Notes: generated from the letters alone by a model not told the origin. A stretch of DNA of 64,000 nt from Chryseobacterium sp. (GCA_031277615.1 JAITMC010000037.1:62001-126000); one strand, 5' to 3'; positions 47,010-56,675 are shown, counted from the first letter of the stretch. Made by a program: numbers and translations.

Positions 47010-48410
47010 TTAATATCCTGGATTTTGTTTGATAGCCGGATCTGTGTTGATCTGATTCTGAGGAACAGGCATAAGAAGGTTATAGGGTTTTATCACTGCT
47101 GTACTATACCCCGGAGTATTCTGGAAGTGAGCGGTCATTACCTGAATGGCAGTTCCTGTTCTCACCAGATCAAACCAGCGGTGACCTTCACCAACGAGTT
47201 CTTTTCTCCTCTCCAGTGCGGTTTCTTCCAACAGCTGAGCCTGATCGGTGATATTCACAGCAGGAAGACCGGCCCTGTTTTTGATTTTATTCAGATACAG
47301 GTTGGCATTTACGAGATCATTGGATTTTGCATAACATTCCGCGATAAGAAGATACACATCTGCCAGACGAAGCACCACGACATTACTTCCTCCGTCTGTA
47401 GGAGCGGTGGTGGGAGCGGTTAATTTTTTTGAATAGGGAACAAGGTTCGGAGTCAGACCAATATAGGCATCTCTCCGTTGGTCACCTGCTGCAAATAGAT
47501 TGTAAATCTCTTTAGTCGGCAGATTATGACCTTTGGCGCCGGGAGAAAATCCCGACGGACTGAACATCTGATAGGCCTGGCTTCCTTCTGAATTCCCATT
47601 TAAACCGGAAGCAAACTGTACATCAAAAATGATCTCAGCATTATTTTTATACGCTACATCAAATATCTGGTTTACGTCTGTCAATAAGCTGTAGCCCAAG
47701 CTTTCAATCTGCTTGAGATAGGGCAGGGCTTCATTGTATTTATTCCTCGTCATCAGAACTTTCCCCAGGATCCCCAGGGCTGCCCCTTTGGTTACTCTTC
47801 CTTTTTGAGCCGTAGCTTCAGGCAATAAGGAAACTGCATCTTTAAGCTCGGTTTCAATAAAGCTGTATACTGTTTCTGCCGGAGTTCTTCCTTGCCCGAA
47901 ATAATCATTCACATTTACACTTTCCTGGGTTACCAGAGGAACATCTCCAAAAATACGGACCATATTAAAATACATCAGTGCCCTTAAGAATTTCACCTCA
48001 CCTGCCCGGGTGTTTTTCTGAGACTGGCTCATCTGTACATTTCCGATTCTGTTCAGTACAATATTGGCCTGCTGAATTCCTATATAATTTTCTTTCCATA
48101 CACTGGCCAGCAATGAATTATTAGGCTGAACGGTAAAAAAATCAAGTTCTCCGTAAGTGAAATTATCATTGGCAGGCACTTCGTCATAGGTATTATCAGA
48201 CGGGATTTCGCCGATAGCCAGCATCGCCAGCTGATACTGCCCGACATATTGAAGAGAACCGTATACCGCATTCACCCCCTGTTCCAGCTGTGCTTCATCT
48301 TTATAAAAATTTTGGGTCTGCTTAATGCTTTCAGGAGAAATATTCAAAAGATCAGATGAACAGGCCTGGCATAACAGTAGAGAAAGTAATAGGATGTATA
48401 ATTTTTTCAT
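47010..48410 (-). CDS. RagB/SusD family nutrient-uptake lipoprotein
   Basis: A 466-aa outer-membrane lipoprotein that forms the lid of a SusCD transporter. Lipobox LLLCQAC puts the lipidated Cys near residue 17. Conserved segments: AQLEQGVNAVYGSL, the TPR-like middle with GALGILGKVLMTRNKY, VVLRLADVYLLIAECYA and RRKELVGEGHRWFDLVRTG. The gene is 22 bp after susC and 10 bp before a GDPD. An ATG 4 codons upstream (48422) is equally possible. Confidence 0.93.
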   Translation of the reverse strand: MKKLYILLLSLLLCQACSSDLLNISPESIKQTQNFYKDEAQLEQGVNAVYGSLQYVGQYQLAMLAIGEIPSDNTYDEVPANDNFTYGELDFFTVQPNNSLLASVWKENYIGIQQANIVLNRIGNVQMSQSQKNTRAGEVKFLRALMYFNMVRIFGDVPLVTQESVNVNDYFGQGRTPAETVYSFIETELKDAVSLLPEATAQKGRVTKGAALGILGKVLMTRNKYNEALPYLKQIESLGYSLLTDVNQIFDVAYKNNAEIIFDVQFASGLNGNSEGSQAYQMFSPSGFSPGAKGHNLPTKEIYNLFAAGDQRRDAYIGLTPNLVPYSKKLTAPTTAPTDGGSNVVVLRLADVYLLIAECYAKSNDLVNANLYLNKIKNRAGLPAVNITDQAQLLEETALERRKELVGEGHRWFDLVRTGTAIQVMTAHFQNTPGYSTAVIKPYNLLMPVPQNQINTDPAIKQNPGY

Positions 48411-48432
48411 TTTTTTAAACATTTAGGTTATA

Positions 48433-51400
48433 TTAAAACTTCATATTCATTCCGAAAGAATAGACTTTTGCTACAGGATAATAGCCGTTATCATAGCCTT
48501 GTGTAAGAATACTTTCTGAGGTAGCATCAAGGTTTTGTCCTTTGTAGGAAGTAATCGTTAAAAGGTTGTTCCCAACAAAATACAGCTGGATTGATTTTAG
48601 TTTTAAAGCAGAAACAAGATCCTGAGGAAGGTTATAAGCTAATCTTATGGATCTCAGCCTTACATAATCTCCATTTTTAAAGAAAATACTGGACGTCCGG
48701 GCTTCTTTTCTGTTGTTGGAGAAGTTCATATTGGGCATCGCATAGATCCCGTCCGGATGGGTAACCGGATTATACCTGTTGTCGAAATAATGTTGGGTGG
48801 CCATTCCGAATCCTTCTCCGGATTCCGTGGTATTTACCTGATCGCCGTTATAGATTTTTTTAGCTAATTCACTGTATAAAGTAAAGCTGAGATCAAAATT
48901 TTTATACCGGAATGTATTGGTAAACCCCATAATATATTTAGGGATTCCTGAGCCAAAGCTTTTCTTGTCGGCAGCATCAATTTTTCCGTCTCCGTTGAGG
49001 TCTTCCATGATGTAATCCCCAATCTGCGTCCCGGCAATGTGCGGGGAATGATCAATCTGATCCTGCGTTTTATAAACTCCAAGAATATTATAGCCGTACA
49101 TTTCAGCAATAGAACCGCCTACCCGGGTAACTGCAAAATTATTGGCTCCTGCTACAATCTCCGACTGCCCGTTGGCCAGGGCCAGAACCTTATTTTTATT
49201 GGTTGAAAAACTGAAATTTCCTGAATAATCAAAATTATTCCCTAGCTGAACTGGTTTTAATGAAAGCTGAATTTCCAGGCCGCTGTTCCTGATCTTACCG
49301 ATATTCTGAAGCAGGGTAGAGTAGCCGGATTGCTGAGGAACGGGAACATCCAGCAGCAAACCGTTTCTGTTCAGGATATAATAATCGGCAGAGACATTCA
49401 GATACTTATTGAACAGCCCAAAATCAATACCGAAATTCACGGATTTCGATTTTTCCCAGGAAAGGTCAAAGCTTGTAGCGGTAGACGACCGGTAGCCAGG
49501 TATCATAATTCCGCCGAACACATAATTTTCTTTTTCCATCAGGGAAAGAGATCCGAAATTAGGAATCTGATTATTGCCATTGGTTCCTAAACTGAATCGC
49601 AGCTTCAAAGGATCCAGCCATTTGTTCGGAGAAAAGAACTGCTCTTTACTTACGGTCCATCCTAATGATAAAGCATAAAAATTCCCCCATTTGGAATGGG
49701 CGCCAAATCTGGAGGACCCGTCTCTTCTGTAAGAGGCCATCAGGCTGTATTTGCTGTTATACACATAGCTGAATCTTGTAAAATAGGAGATCAGAGTCCA
49801 TTTATACTGGTCTACATCAATTTTAAAGGAAGTACCTCCGGAAATATTCTCAATGCTGTTATCCGGAAAACCTGTGGCAAGAGTGGCCGTTTGGTTTGAT
49901 CTTTCATTTTGATAAGACTGTCCTAAAATGGCATTAAAAGAATGATTGTCAATTTTTTTATCATAGGTAAGCAGGTTTTCAATCAGGTAATTTTTGGTGA
50001 TGTATTCTGTTCTGCTGGCTGAAGTCACATCCTTATCGGCCGGAGTTCTGTAGCTGCCCACCGTTGATGGTTTAAAAAAATTGTATTCGTAATTGGTATA
50101 ATCACCACCCGCTGAAATTTTATATTTAAAATCCTTTAAAAAATTCCATTCCGCGAAGATATTTCCAAAGGTTTTAAATAAGGTATATTTCCTTTTGGTC
50201 ATTTCTGCAATTGCAACAGGATTTTCCACCAGAGCTCCATCCGTAGGGCCGTTTATTCTGATCTGTTGGGAAATGATCAGATTCCCGTTAGAATCCCTCG
50301 GTGCAAAGAAAGGATACATGGTTGTTGCCATCTGAAGCAGATTATAGGTTCTTCCTCCGTTCACCATATCGAAAAGACTTCCGCTGGAAATTGATGGGGT
50401 CATAGAAACACCAAATCTCAACTCGTCTGTAATATTGGTAGTAAGATTGATATTTCCTGAATATTTTTCATAATCCGTTCCGATTAAAATCCCTTTCTGA
50501 TTCAGATAGCTTCCTGTAAATGAATATTTGGTCTTTTCATTTCCACCCAGAATATTGAGGGAGGTATTGCTCATAGGAGCCGGCTTCAATACGGCAGAAT
50601 ACCAGTTGGTATCTGTCAGACCGGGCTGTTTGTTCAGATAGGGCGTCAGGTAATCGGGGATAAGCTCTCTGAGGGTGGCACCTTTGGAAATTCTTGTGGT
50701 GGTATCGTCTGAAATACTTCTGCCAGTGCCTTTTGAGAGATAATTCTGATCTCTGGATTCCTTCATGAAAATAGCCATATCATAAGCATTGACAAATTTC
50801 TCGTTGTCGCTTCTGGCCTGAATTCCATAATAGGAATCTAAAATCACTTCCAGCTTGCCTTTTTTTCCTTCTTTGGTCTGAATAAGAATGACTCCATTGG
50901 CTCCTCTGGAACCGTAAATTGCAGTGGAAGCCGCATCTTTAAGAACATCAATAGAGGCAATTGAATTGGGATCTATCGAATTTAAATTGATACCCTCTGT
51001 TAACGGAAAACCATCCACCACAATCAGGGGATTGGCTCCGGCAGTGAGCGTTCCGATTCCACGGATACGGATGTTGGGAGAAGATCCGGGACTGGCGTTG
51101 GCGGAAGTCACCTGAAGCCCTGTTGCCTTTCCGGCAATCATATCTCCGAAATTACCTGAGGCTACGTTTTTCAGATCTTTTTCTCCAAGAGATGCGATAG
51201 ACCCTGAAATATCTTTCTTATTCTGTTTTCCATAGCCTACCAAAACCACTTCTTCAATCTTTTTTTCTTTATTGGCAATGGTATCATTTTTAGAAGGATG
51301 ATCAGCCTCAGTCCGGGTTATCTGTTTTGTTTTTCCAGATGCGCGTCTTACAGACACCGTGTTATTCTGAACGGTAAATTCTACGGGATAATTGCTCTGT

Positions 51401-51648
51401 AAATAGTTCAGCGTATTCCGTAATGACGTGTAATCGATATTCTGATCGTCCACTATAATGTCCTCAAGGTCTGATACGGAATAAAAGAAATCTGTTTTAG
51501 TTGTTTTGCTCAGTTTTTCCAATACTTTCGTCAGTGGGGGAACTGTACGATAAGCAACAGGTTTATAAGTATAGATTTCCGAGGCATATAATTGCTGTGA
51601 AGTATACAAAATCCCAAGCATAGCAATACTGATTGCTGTTTTTTTCAT
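48433..51648 (-). CDS. SusC/RagA TonB-linked outer-membrane protein with STN domain
   Basis: A 1071-aa TonB-dependent transporter. Signal peptide (TAISIAMLGILYTSQQLYA), an N-terminal STN signalling domain at about 30-100 (TKVLEKLSKTTKTDFFYSV, VEFTVQNNTVSVRR), the TonB-box-like EEVVLVGYG at 132-140, a plug with GVILIQTKEG-like motifs and a long beta-barrel ending GMNMKF. The STN domain links it to the FecR/ECF pair upstream, so substrate binding should switch on its own synthesis. The carboxypeptidase-D-like domain usual between STN and plug in SusC proteins seems to be missing. Confidence 0.94.
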   Translation of the reverse strand: MKKTAISIAMLGILYTSQQLYASEIYTYKPVAYRTVPPLTKVLEKLSKTTKTDFFYSVSDLEDIIVDDQNIDYTSLRNTLNYLQSNYPVEFTVQNNTVSVRRASGKTKQITRTEADHPSKNDTIANKEKKIEEVVLVGYGKQNKKDISGSIASLGEKDLKNVASGNFGDMIAGKATGLQVTSANASPGSSPNIRIRGIGTLTAGANPLIVVDGFPLTEGINLNSIDPNSIASIDVLKDAASTAIYGSRGANGVILIQTKEGKKGKLEVILDSYYGIQARSDNEKFVNAYDMAIFMKESRDQNYLSKGTGRSISDDTTTRISKGATLRELIPDYLTPYLNKQPGLTDTNWYSAVLKPAPMSNTSLNILGGNEKTKYSFTGSYLNQKGILIGTDYEKYSGNINLTTNITDELRFGVSMTPSISSGSLFDMVNGGRTYNLLQMATTMYPFFAPRDSNGNLIISQQIRINGPTDGALVENPVAIAEMTKRKYTLFKTFGNIFAEWNFLKDFKYKISAGGDYTNYEYNFFKPSTVGSYRTPADKDVTSASRTEYITKNYLIENLLTYDKKIDNHSFNAILGQSYQNERSNQTATLATGFPDNSIENISGGTSFKIDVDQYKWTLISYFTRFSYVYNSKYSLMASYRRDGSSRFGAHSKWGNFYALSLGWTVSKEQFFSPNKWLDPLKLRFSLGTNGNNQIPNFGSLSLMEKENYVFGGIMIPGYRSSTATSFDLSWEKSKSVNFGIDFGLFNKYLNVSADYYILNRNGLLLDVPVPQQSGYSTLLQNIGKIRNSGLEIQLSLKPVQLGNNFDYSGNFSFSTNKNKVLALANGQSEIVAGANNFAVTRVGGSIAEMYGYNILGVYKTQDQIDHSPHIAGTQIGDYIMEDLNGDGKIDAADKKSFGSGIPKYIMGFTNTFRYKNFDLSFTLYSELAKKIYNGDQVNTTESGEGFGMATQHYFDNRYNPVTHPDGIYAMPNMNFSNNRKEARTSSIFFKNGDYVRLRSIRLAYNLPQDLVSALKLKSIQLYFVGNNLLTITSYKGQNLDATSESILTQGYDNGYYPVAKVYSFGMNMKF

Positions 51649-51734
51649 AAATTCGCAATATTAATTTTTAAACTTTCTATAGGTTTTTTAAATTGATTAA
51701 ATCCGCATCGATAACGCCCATTATCGATGCTTCT

Positions 51735-52556
51735 TTATTTTAATTCTATTTCTTTTGCATCATATTTTTTAATTTTTAAATTAAACGGATAACTGATAAT
51801 CGAGAGAATGCTTTTTAAATCACCGTTAAACGAGCCATTCACAATCCGGTCTTGGTACTGATCAGGATAAGAAATCCGGACATTATACGTTTTTTCCAGG
51901 CGCTTAACAGCTTCTGAATATTTCAAATGATCTACTGTAAAACTCATCGGTTTCTTCGGACTGTAGTAGTGATCATTGGAATGTTCATTACTGCTCAGCC
52001 AGATTTCCTCAGGAAGCAGATACGTAATCTTTCCCAGATGTTCTACCTTTACCTTTCCTTCATACAATTCAATTTTTCTTTCTTCAGACTTCTGATCTAA
52101 ATAAAAGTGCGTTCCCAAAACCTGTACCTGAAAATTCCCTGCATTGATTCTGAAAGGCTTTGATGTATCTTTTGTGATATTAAAATTTCCCTGTCCTATA
52201 AAGCTGATCTGCCGGTCTTTTACTCCAAAGTTTTTACTTAGTGTAAGTTTGCTGTATGGCATCAACGTGACTGTGCTTCCATCAGACAACCGGATCATCT
52301 TAGAAGTATTAAAACTTTCATAAGCATAGTTTTGCTCCATTGGGACCGTCGTATTCTGAGACAAGCGGTACGTCATCAACAGGATAAAAAAAGGAATCAT
52401 TACAGCTGCTGCCCAAAACAGCCGGCCTGTATTCTTTTTCTTCCTGATTTTACGGTTCATCGTTGCCCAGATTCTTCTGTCTGTGACGGGATGCATTTCA
52501 TTCTTTTCCTCAGAAATACTTTCCCAGCTTTCCTCAAATTCTTTATCTAAACTCAT
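51735..52556 (-). CDS. FecR-family anti-sigma factor
   Basis: A 273-aa inner-membrane anti-sigma regulator. A cytoplasmic N-terminal helix region (about 1-45) precedes a single membrane helix (LFWAAAVMIPFFILLMTY), and the periplasmic FecR domain carries IRLSDGSTVTLMPYSKL, FNITKDTSKPFRINAG and VQVLGTHFYL. The C-terminal STN-contacting part follows. It is between the ECF sigma gene and susC, the usual order for cell-surface signalling. Confidence 0.94.
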   Translation of the reverse strand: MSLDKEFEESWESISEEKNEMHPVTDRRIWATMNRKIRKKKNTGRLFWAAAVMIPFFILLMTYRLSQNTTVPMEQNYAYESFNTSKMIRLSDGSTVTLMPYSKLTLSKNFGVKDRQISFIGQGNFNITKDTSKPFRINAGNFQVQVLGTHFYLDQKSEERKIELYEGKVKVEHLGKITYLLPEEIWLSSNEHSNDHYYSPKKPMSFTVDHLKYSEAVKRLEKTYNVRISYPDQYQDRIVNGSFNGDLKSILSIISYPFNLKIKKYDAKEIELK

Positions 52557-52672
52557 CGCTTTGTATCCTGATTCTATTCAAAACCATTTTATAGTAAATA
52601 CGCGGAAAAGCTAAATCGTTCACCTTAAAATAGACGATTTAACAATTTATTCATATTGAATACCAAGGGGAA

Positions 52673-53146
52673 TTATTGCAGATTGCCTCTCAGAAAACTC
52701 AGAACTTTGTTGATCTGTTTGCTGACTGCTGTTTTGGATAGGTTGTTTTCTCTGGCCAGCTGAGAATAGCTCCTGTTCTCTATTTTATGCTGCATGAAGA
52801 GCCTTCTTGTTTTCTGTGGCAATTGGTCCAGAAGCTTTTCCACTTTACTGATCTGCTCTTCGTGACATTTTTCATCCGGAGCTTCGTCGTCTTCAGATTT
52901 TATTATTTGCTCGGGAAAGGAAAAGGAGAGTTGATGTTTACGGTAAAAATCAGAGACTTTCTGTTTGCAGGTTTTGAAAATAATTGCTTCAGCAGGAATT
53001 TGCCTGGTTTTGTCCAGATGCTCCCAGACATGCATGAAAATATCCTGGACCATATCCTCTGCATCCTCTTCTTTGGGAATGTATTTTTTGACAAAGAAGT
53101 AAACTTTATGTTTATATTCAGAATATATTTTCTCGAACAGATCCAT
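52673..53146 (-). CDS. ECF sigma-70 factor
   Basis: A 157-aa extracytoplasmic-function sigma factor, regions 2 and 4 only. Region 2: KVYFFVKKYIPKEEDAEDMVQDIF and VWEHLD; region 4 has KTRRLFMQHKIENRSYSQLARENNLSKTAVSKQINKVL. It belongs to the FecI-like group that partners FecR. The ATG at 53146 is preferred to a TTG at 53158. Expected targets are the susC promoter downstream and perhaps its own. Confidence 0.93.
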   Translation of the reverse strand: MDLFEKIYSEYKHKVYFFVKKYIPKEEDAEDMVQDIFMHVWEHLDKTRQIPAEAIIFKTCKQKVSDFYRKHQLSFSFPEQIIKSEDDEAPDEKCHEEQISKVEKLLDQLPQKTRRLFMQHKIENRSYSQLARENNLSKTAVSKQINKVLSFLRGNLQ

Positions 53147-53486
53147 CAGATAAAACAAATTTTCAGTACATTATAAGTTCACAGGAACTCACTAAAAAGA
53201 TTTTTAAACTGCTTAAAGATAGGTGAATTTTAAAAAGATTTCTTAAAAGCAGAGAAGATTCTTCCCAGATAAGAAAAGCTTACTAATCTATTTTGTAATT
53301 ATAGAATTTTTTATCATTTATTGAAATCAAAGACAGAAAACATTCTCCTTTTATCCATAATAATCCAGCTATTTTAATGATTTTTATTCATAATAACTAT
53401 GACCAAAATGGGTATTTTAAATAGCCGGGCTCCAATATATTCCTTACCTTAGAGGTAATTCAATAGATATAATTACAAATCATTTT
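53147..53486. other. Divergent intergenic region, 340 bp
   Basis: AT-rich gap between the ECF sigma gene and the divergent aldo/keto reductase. A TACCTTAG box (53445-53452, plus) lies 34 bp before the reductase start and may be its -7 element; no -33 TTG is seen. No gene is supported. Confidence 0.45.
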
Positions 53487-54434
53487 ATGGAAAAAAGAAA
53501 GATCAAAAATACAGATCTCATGGTGGCTCCGATTAATTTTGGAGGAAATGTTTTTGGATGGACGCTGGACGAGAAGCAGTCTTTTGACATTCTGGATCAG
53601 TTTGCAGAAGCAGGATTCAACTTTATAGATACGGCAGATACGTATTCATGGTGGGTAAACGGAACAGGCGGACAATCTGAGGAGATTATCGGAAAATGGA
53701 TGAAAAGCCGCGCCAGCCGTAATGATATTATTTTAGCCACAAAAGTAGGCTCCGAAACCAAAGAACACGGTTATGATATCAGTAAAAAACACATTCTGAA
53801 ATCGGTAGATGAATCTCTGAAGCGTCTTCAGACCGATCATATTGATCTTTATTACACGCATTTTGATGATGATACCACTCCGGTAGAAGAGACGCTTTCT
53901 GCATATGACGAAATCATCAAAGCCGGAAAGGTCCGTTATATCGCCGCATCAAATCTGTCCCCGAAACGTCTGAAAGCCTCATTTGATGCCTCTGAAAAAA
54001 ATAATCTTCCGAAATATGTAGCGTTACAACCACATTACAACCTGATGGAAAGGGAAAGTTTTGAAAAGAACTACGCTCCTCTGGTTGAGCAGTTCGATCT
54101 GAGCGTATTCCCATACTGGTCTCTGGCAGCAGGTTTTCTGACGGGAAAATACCGCACCGAAGCCGATCTTTCAAAAAGCCAGCGGGGAGAAGGCGTACGA
54201 AAATACCTCAATCCGAAAGGCCTGGAAGTCCTGAAAGCACTGGATCAGGTCAGTGAAAAACATCAGACCACACCGGGAACTGCAGCATTAGCCTGGCTTC
54301 TTTCCAATCCTCTGATCACCGCTCCGATTGTGAGTGCTACCAGTGGCTCACAGCTTGAAACATTATTCAATGCTCCGAAGCTCGTTTTAGACAAAGAAGA
54401 TATTGAGTTGCTTCATCAGGCAAGCCGATATTAA
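53487..54434 (+). CDS. Aldo/keto reductase
   Basis: A 315-aa NAD(P)H-dependent oxidoreductase with the (beta/alpha)8 fold. Tetrad residues: Asp and Tyr in FIDTADTYSWW, Lys in LATKVGSE and His in LYYTHFDD. The segments YVALQPHYNLMERE and TPGTAALAWLLSNP fit the YajO/general stress protein 69-like branch. A single gene with a terminator 21 bp after the stop. Physiological substrate unknown. Confidence 0.9.
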   Translation: MEKRKIKNTDLMVAPINFGGNVFGWTLDEKQSFDILDQFAEAGFNFIDTADTYSWWVNGTGGQSEEIIGKWMKSRASRNDIILATKVGSETKEHGYDISKKHILKSVDESLKRLQTDHIDLYYTHFDDDTTPVEETLSAYDEIIKAGKVRYIAASNLSPKRLKASFDASEKNNLPKYVALQPHYNLMERESFEKNYAPLVEQFDLSVFPYWSLAAGFLTGKYRTEADLSKSQRGEGVRKYLNPKGLEVLKALDQVSEKHQTTPGTAALAWLLSNPLITAPIVSATSGSQLETLFNAPKLVLDKEDIELLHQASRY

Positions 54435-54455
54435 TTTTCTTTCCTGATGCTTAAA

Positions 54456-54489
54456 AATCCGTTCTGAAATTCTTTGGAACGGATTTTTT
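54456..54489 (+). terminator. Terminator after the aldo/keto reductase
   Basis: A perfect 9-bp stem (54456-54464 with 54477-54485) and 12-nt loop, followed on the plus strand by T to 54489. Confidence 0.8.
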
Positions 54490-54531
54490 CTTGTGCAGAT
54501 TGATCAGGTGATGCCACCTTTAATTTTTTTT

Positions 54532-54597
54532 GTTTCCCACAGATTGCGCAGATTTGCACAGATCTTTTCTTTCGCAGATGTTGTAGGTTGGGCAGAT
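54532..54597. repeat. CAGATT-rich 66-bp intergenic repeat, copy 1
   Basis: Direct repeat of 66 bp, with three mismatches to the copy at 54778-54843. It contains CACAGATTGCGCAGATTTG. Related degenerate stretches occur near 20255, 20540 and 40235. The gap 54435-54846 holds these two copies, a terminator and no gene. Confidence 0.85.
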
Positions 54598-54777
54598 TTT
54601 TTGTTGGAATTCGCTAAGATGTAAAAAATTATCTTGTAAGCTGTTTATATAAGGTACAAGAATTTATCTTCGGTAAATGATCATGAATCTTCTGGAATTT
54701 TTTTAATGTTTTGCGCTTTTAAAATAGCATGATATTAAAAACCTTGCGTATTTGCGTTTGCCAACTTATAATTTTTT

Positions 54778-54843
54778 GTTTCCCACAGATTGCGCAGATT
54801 TGCACAGATTTTTTCTTTCGCAGAAGTTGTAGGTTGGGAAGAT
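54778..54843. repeat. CAGATT-rich 66-bp intergenic repeat, copy 2
   Basis: Second copy of the 54532 repeat, same orientation, 246 bp further on. It ends 3 bp before the stop codon of the DUF4256 gene. Confidence 0.85.
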
Positions 54844-54846
54844 AGA

Positions 54847-55404
54847 TCAAACGCTCAATGCTCCTCTGAATCCCCGTGCTGCATAATAGGAATCGGCGCC
54901 ATTATGGTACATGAAAACGGCATTATAACGGCGGTCGCAGAAAATCGCTCCTCCCAGTTCCCTGATGTGGGCCGGGGTTTTTACCCAGCTGGAAGTTTTC
55001 AGATCAAACTTTCCAAGCTCCTGAAGATTACGGTATTGTTCTTCGGTAAGTATTTCCAGCCCCATTTCTCTGGCTTTATCTATGGCGTTGCTTTCCGGTT
55101 TGTTGGCTTTTCTGGATTCCCAGGCGGGATAATCGTAGCAGAGGCTTCTGCGTTTCGGGCTTTCCGGGGAGCAGTCTGCAAACAGGTATTCATCTGTTTT
55201 TTTATCATAAGCTATTACATCGGGTTCGCCTTCTGTAATTTCCATTTCGTTAAGGGACCATAATTTTTCCGGATGGGCTTTCAGTTTGTCCTCAATTTTT
55301 TCCCAGTCCATTCCTTTATGGCGGTTCATATTGTTCTCAAACCGGGTTTTCAGTCCTTTTAAAAGGGTTTCGCTTTGTTCGGGGGTTAATGATTTTTTTT
55401 TCAT
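54847..55404 (-). CDS. DUF4256 domain protein
   Basis: A 185-aa protein of the DUF4256 family, widespread and uncharacterised. Seen in it: LLKGLKTRFENNMNRHKGMDW at the start, then GGEPDVIAYDKK-like text (GEPDVIAYDKKTDEYLFADC), the RRSLCYDYPAWESRK block and the C-terminal GGAIFCDRRYNAVFMYHNGADSYY. No signal peptide, no membrane segment. Last of a minus-strand run beginning with the ArsR gene. Confidence 0.88.
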   Translation of the reverse strand: MKKKSLTPEQSETLLKGLKTRFENNMNRHKGMDWEKIEDKLKAHPEKLWSLNEMEITEGEPDVIAYDKKTDEYLFADCSPESPKRRSLCYDYPAWESRKANKPESNAIDKAREMGLEILTEEQYRNLQELGKFDLKTSSWVKTPAHIRELGGAIFCDRRYNAVFMYHNGADSYYAARGFRGALSV

Positions 55405-55525
55405 ATCAAATTTTAATTTCCTGTTTGTTATTTTAAAAGGAGATGGTTTCTGTTGTGAAATCGCTGAAGGGTCAGTCTTGCTAATGAAGAAAATTAATTT
55501 TAAACCACTTTACGATCAAAAATTC

Positions 55526-55924
55526 TTAGTCAATAATAGTGATTTTTCTGTTGGCAGGTCTGAAATACCATGAAATAATAACGAGCACAAACAGTAAAAC
55601 AGCAGGAAAGGTTCTACCAGCTGTATCACCAACAGTAAGATGTGAGATAACCGCTCCGGACATTACGAAGAAAAATCCGGCATAAGCCCATTCTTTTAAT
55701 AATAAACGTTTCGGGATGAGTATAGCAATGACACCTAGAAGTTTCCAGACTCCGATGATGGTCATGAGATACGCCGGATATCCAAGGTTGGTAAAGTTGG
55801 TAAGCTCATCCTTGTTTTTCATGAGCTGAACAACGGCTGTAGAAACCATGCCTAATGCCATCCAGAGTGTAAAAATCCAATAAATGATCCTTGTTCTTTT
55901 TTCTGATCGGTTTGATGTTTCCAT
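55526..55924 (-). CDS. DoxX-like membrane protein
   Basis: A 132-aa protein with four membrane helices in the DoxX-like layout: IIYWIFTLWMALGMVSTAV, PAYLMTIIGVWKLLGVIAIL, AYAGFFFVMSGAVISHL and FPAVLLFVLVIISWYF. The central GYPAYLMTIIGVWKLLG segment is typical. These proteins are often next to SRPBCC and ArsR genes in Flavobacteriia. Function unknown; a link to oxidative or membrane stress is only a guess. Confidence 0.86.
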   Translation of the reverse strand: METSNRSEKRTRIIYWIFTLWMALGMVSTAVVQLMKNKDELTNFTNLGYPAYLMTIIGVWKLLGVIAILIPKRLLLKEWAYAGFFFVMSGAVISHLTVGDTAGRTFPAVLLFVLVIISWYFRPANRKITIID

Positions 55925-55942
55925 ATTGATTATATTTTGTGA

Positions 55943-56521
55943 TTAGTCGTTAAGGCCTTTTCCTTCGAGGATTTGAGGGATGCACTTTTCAATTCTTGCT
56001 TCCCGGGTTTTGGATTGTTTGGCAGAGGAAAAGTGGAGCAGGTAAGCTCTTTGCCGGCCTGGTGTTAAGGATTCAAAAGCGTCTTTTAATACAGCATCCT
56101 GATCCAGCTTGTTTTGAAACTCTTCAGCCATTTCAAAGTCTTTGGTTTTCTTCATTTCAACCTTAGCTCCGGATTCTTCAATTTCAACAGCTTCAAACAT
56201 ATACGCCTGAAGTTTTTTTTCAAGATCATTAATCTGCTCCAGCTCTGTAAAACGGATTTGCCTCGCCGCCTGTACATTTTCTGACTGCTGGATTAAAATC
56301 TGGTCCGGATCTTTCATCAAAGCACCTTTAAAAAAGAGTAGGGCACAATATTCTTTAAATCCGTGAATCAGGAAAATATTTTTTCCCTCATAGGTATAAC
56401 AGGGACATCCCCATTTCAGGTCTTCTACCAATTCCGTACTTAGGGCAATGGCTCTTAATGCTTCAAATTCTTTTTTCCACTGTGTGGCATTATCGAAGAA
56501 AAAATCAACTTTTGAATTCAT
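55943..56521 (-). CDS. YdeI/OmpD-associated family protein (DUF1801-like)
   Basis: A 192-aa cytoplasmic protein. The N-terminal domain with LVEDLKWGCPCYTYEGKNIF and ALLFFKGALMKD is DUF1801-like (frataxin-like fold); the C-terminal part, with LTPGRQRAYLLHFSSAKQSKTREARIEKC, is the OmdA/YdeI signature. The role is not known. It is 18 bp upstream of the DoxX gene in the same direction and follows the SRPBCC gene after a repeat-bearing gap. Confidence 0.87.
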   Translation of the reverse strand: MNSKVDFFFDNATQWKKEFEALRAIALSTELVEDLKWGCPCYTYEGKNIFLIHGFKEYCALLFFKGALMKDPDQILIQQSENVQAARQIRFTELEQINDLEKKLQAYMFEAVEIEESGAKVEMKKTKDFEMAEEFQNKLDQDAVLKDAFESLTPGRQRAYLLHFSSAKQSKTREARIEKCIPQILEGKGLND

Positions 56522-56675
56522 GGAGTTAGGTTTTAGGGTTTGAGAGTATTAGAGTATTAGAGTGAGAGTGTTTGAGGGTTTTAGGTAAGAGCGTTAAAGG
56601 GTAAGGTTGTTTTTCTTTTATTGAGGATGATTGCAGGATTTACTTGCGAAGAAAAACTGATTATTGACGTTCATC

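Noticed and set aside
56541-56570. CRISPR-like array from the GAGAGTATTAGAGT short repeats
   Set aside because: Repeats are too short and irregular, without unique spacers of constant length, and no cas genes are near.
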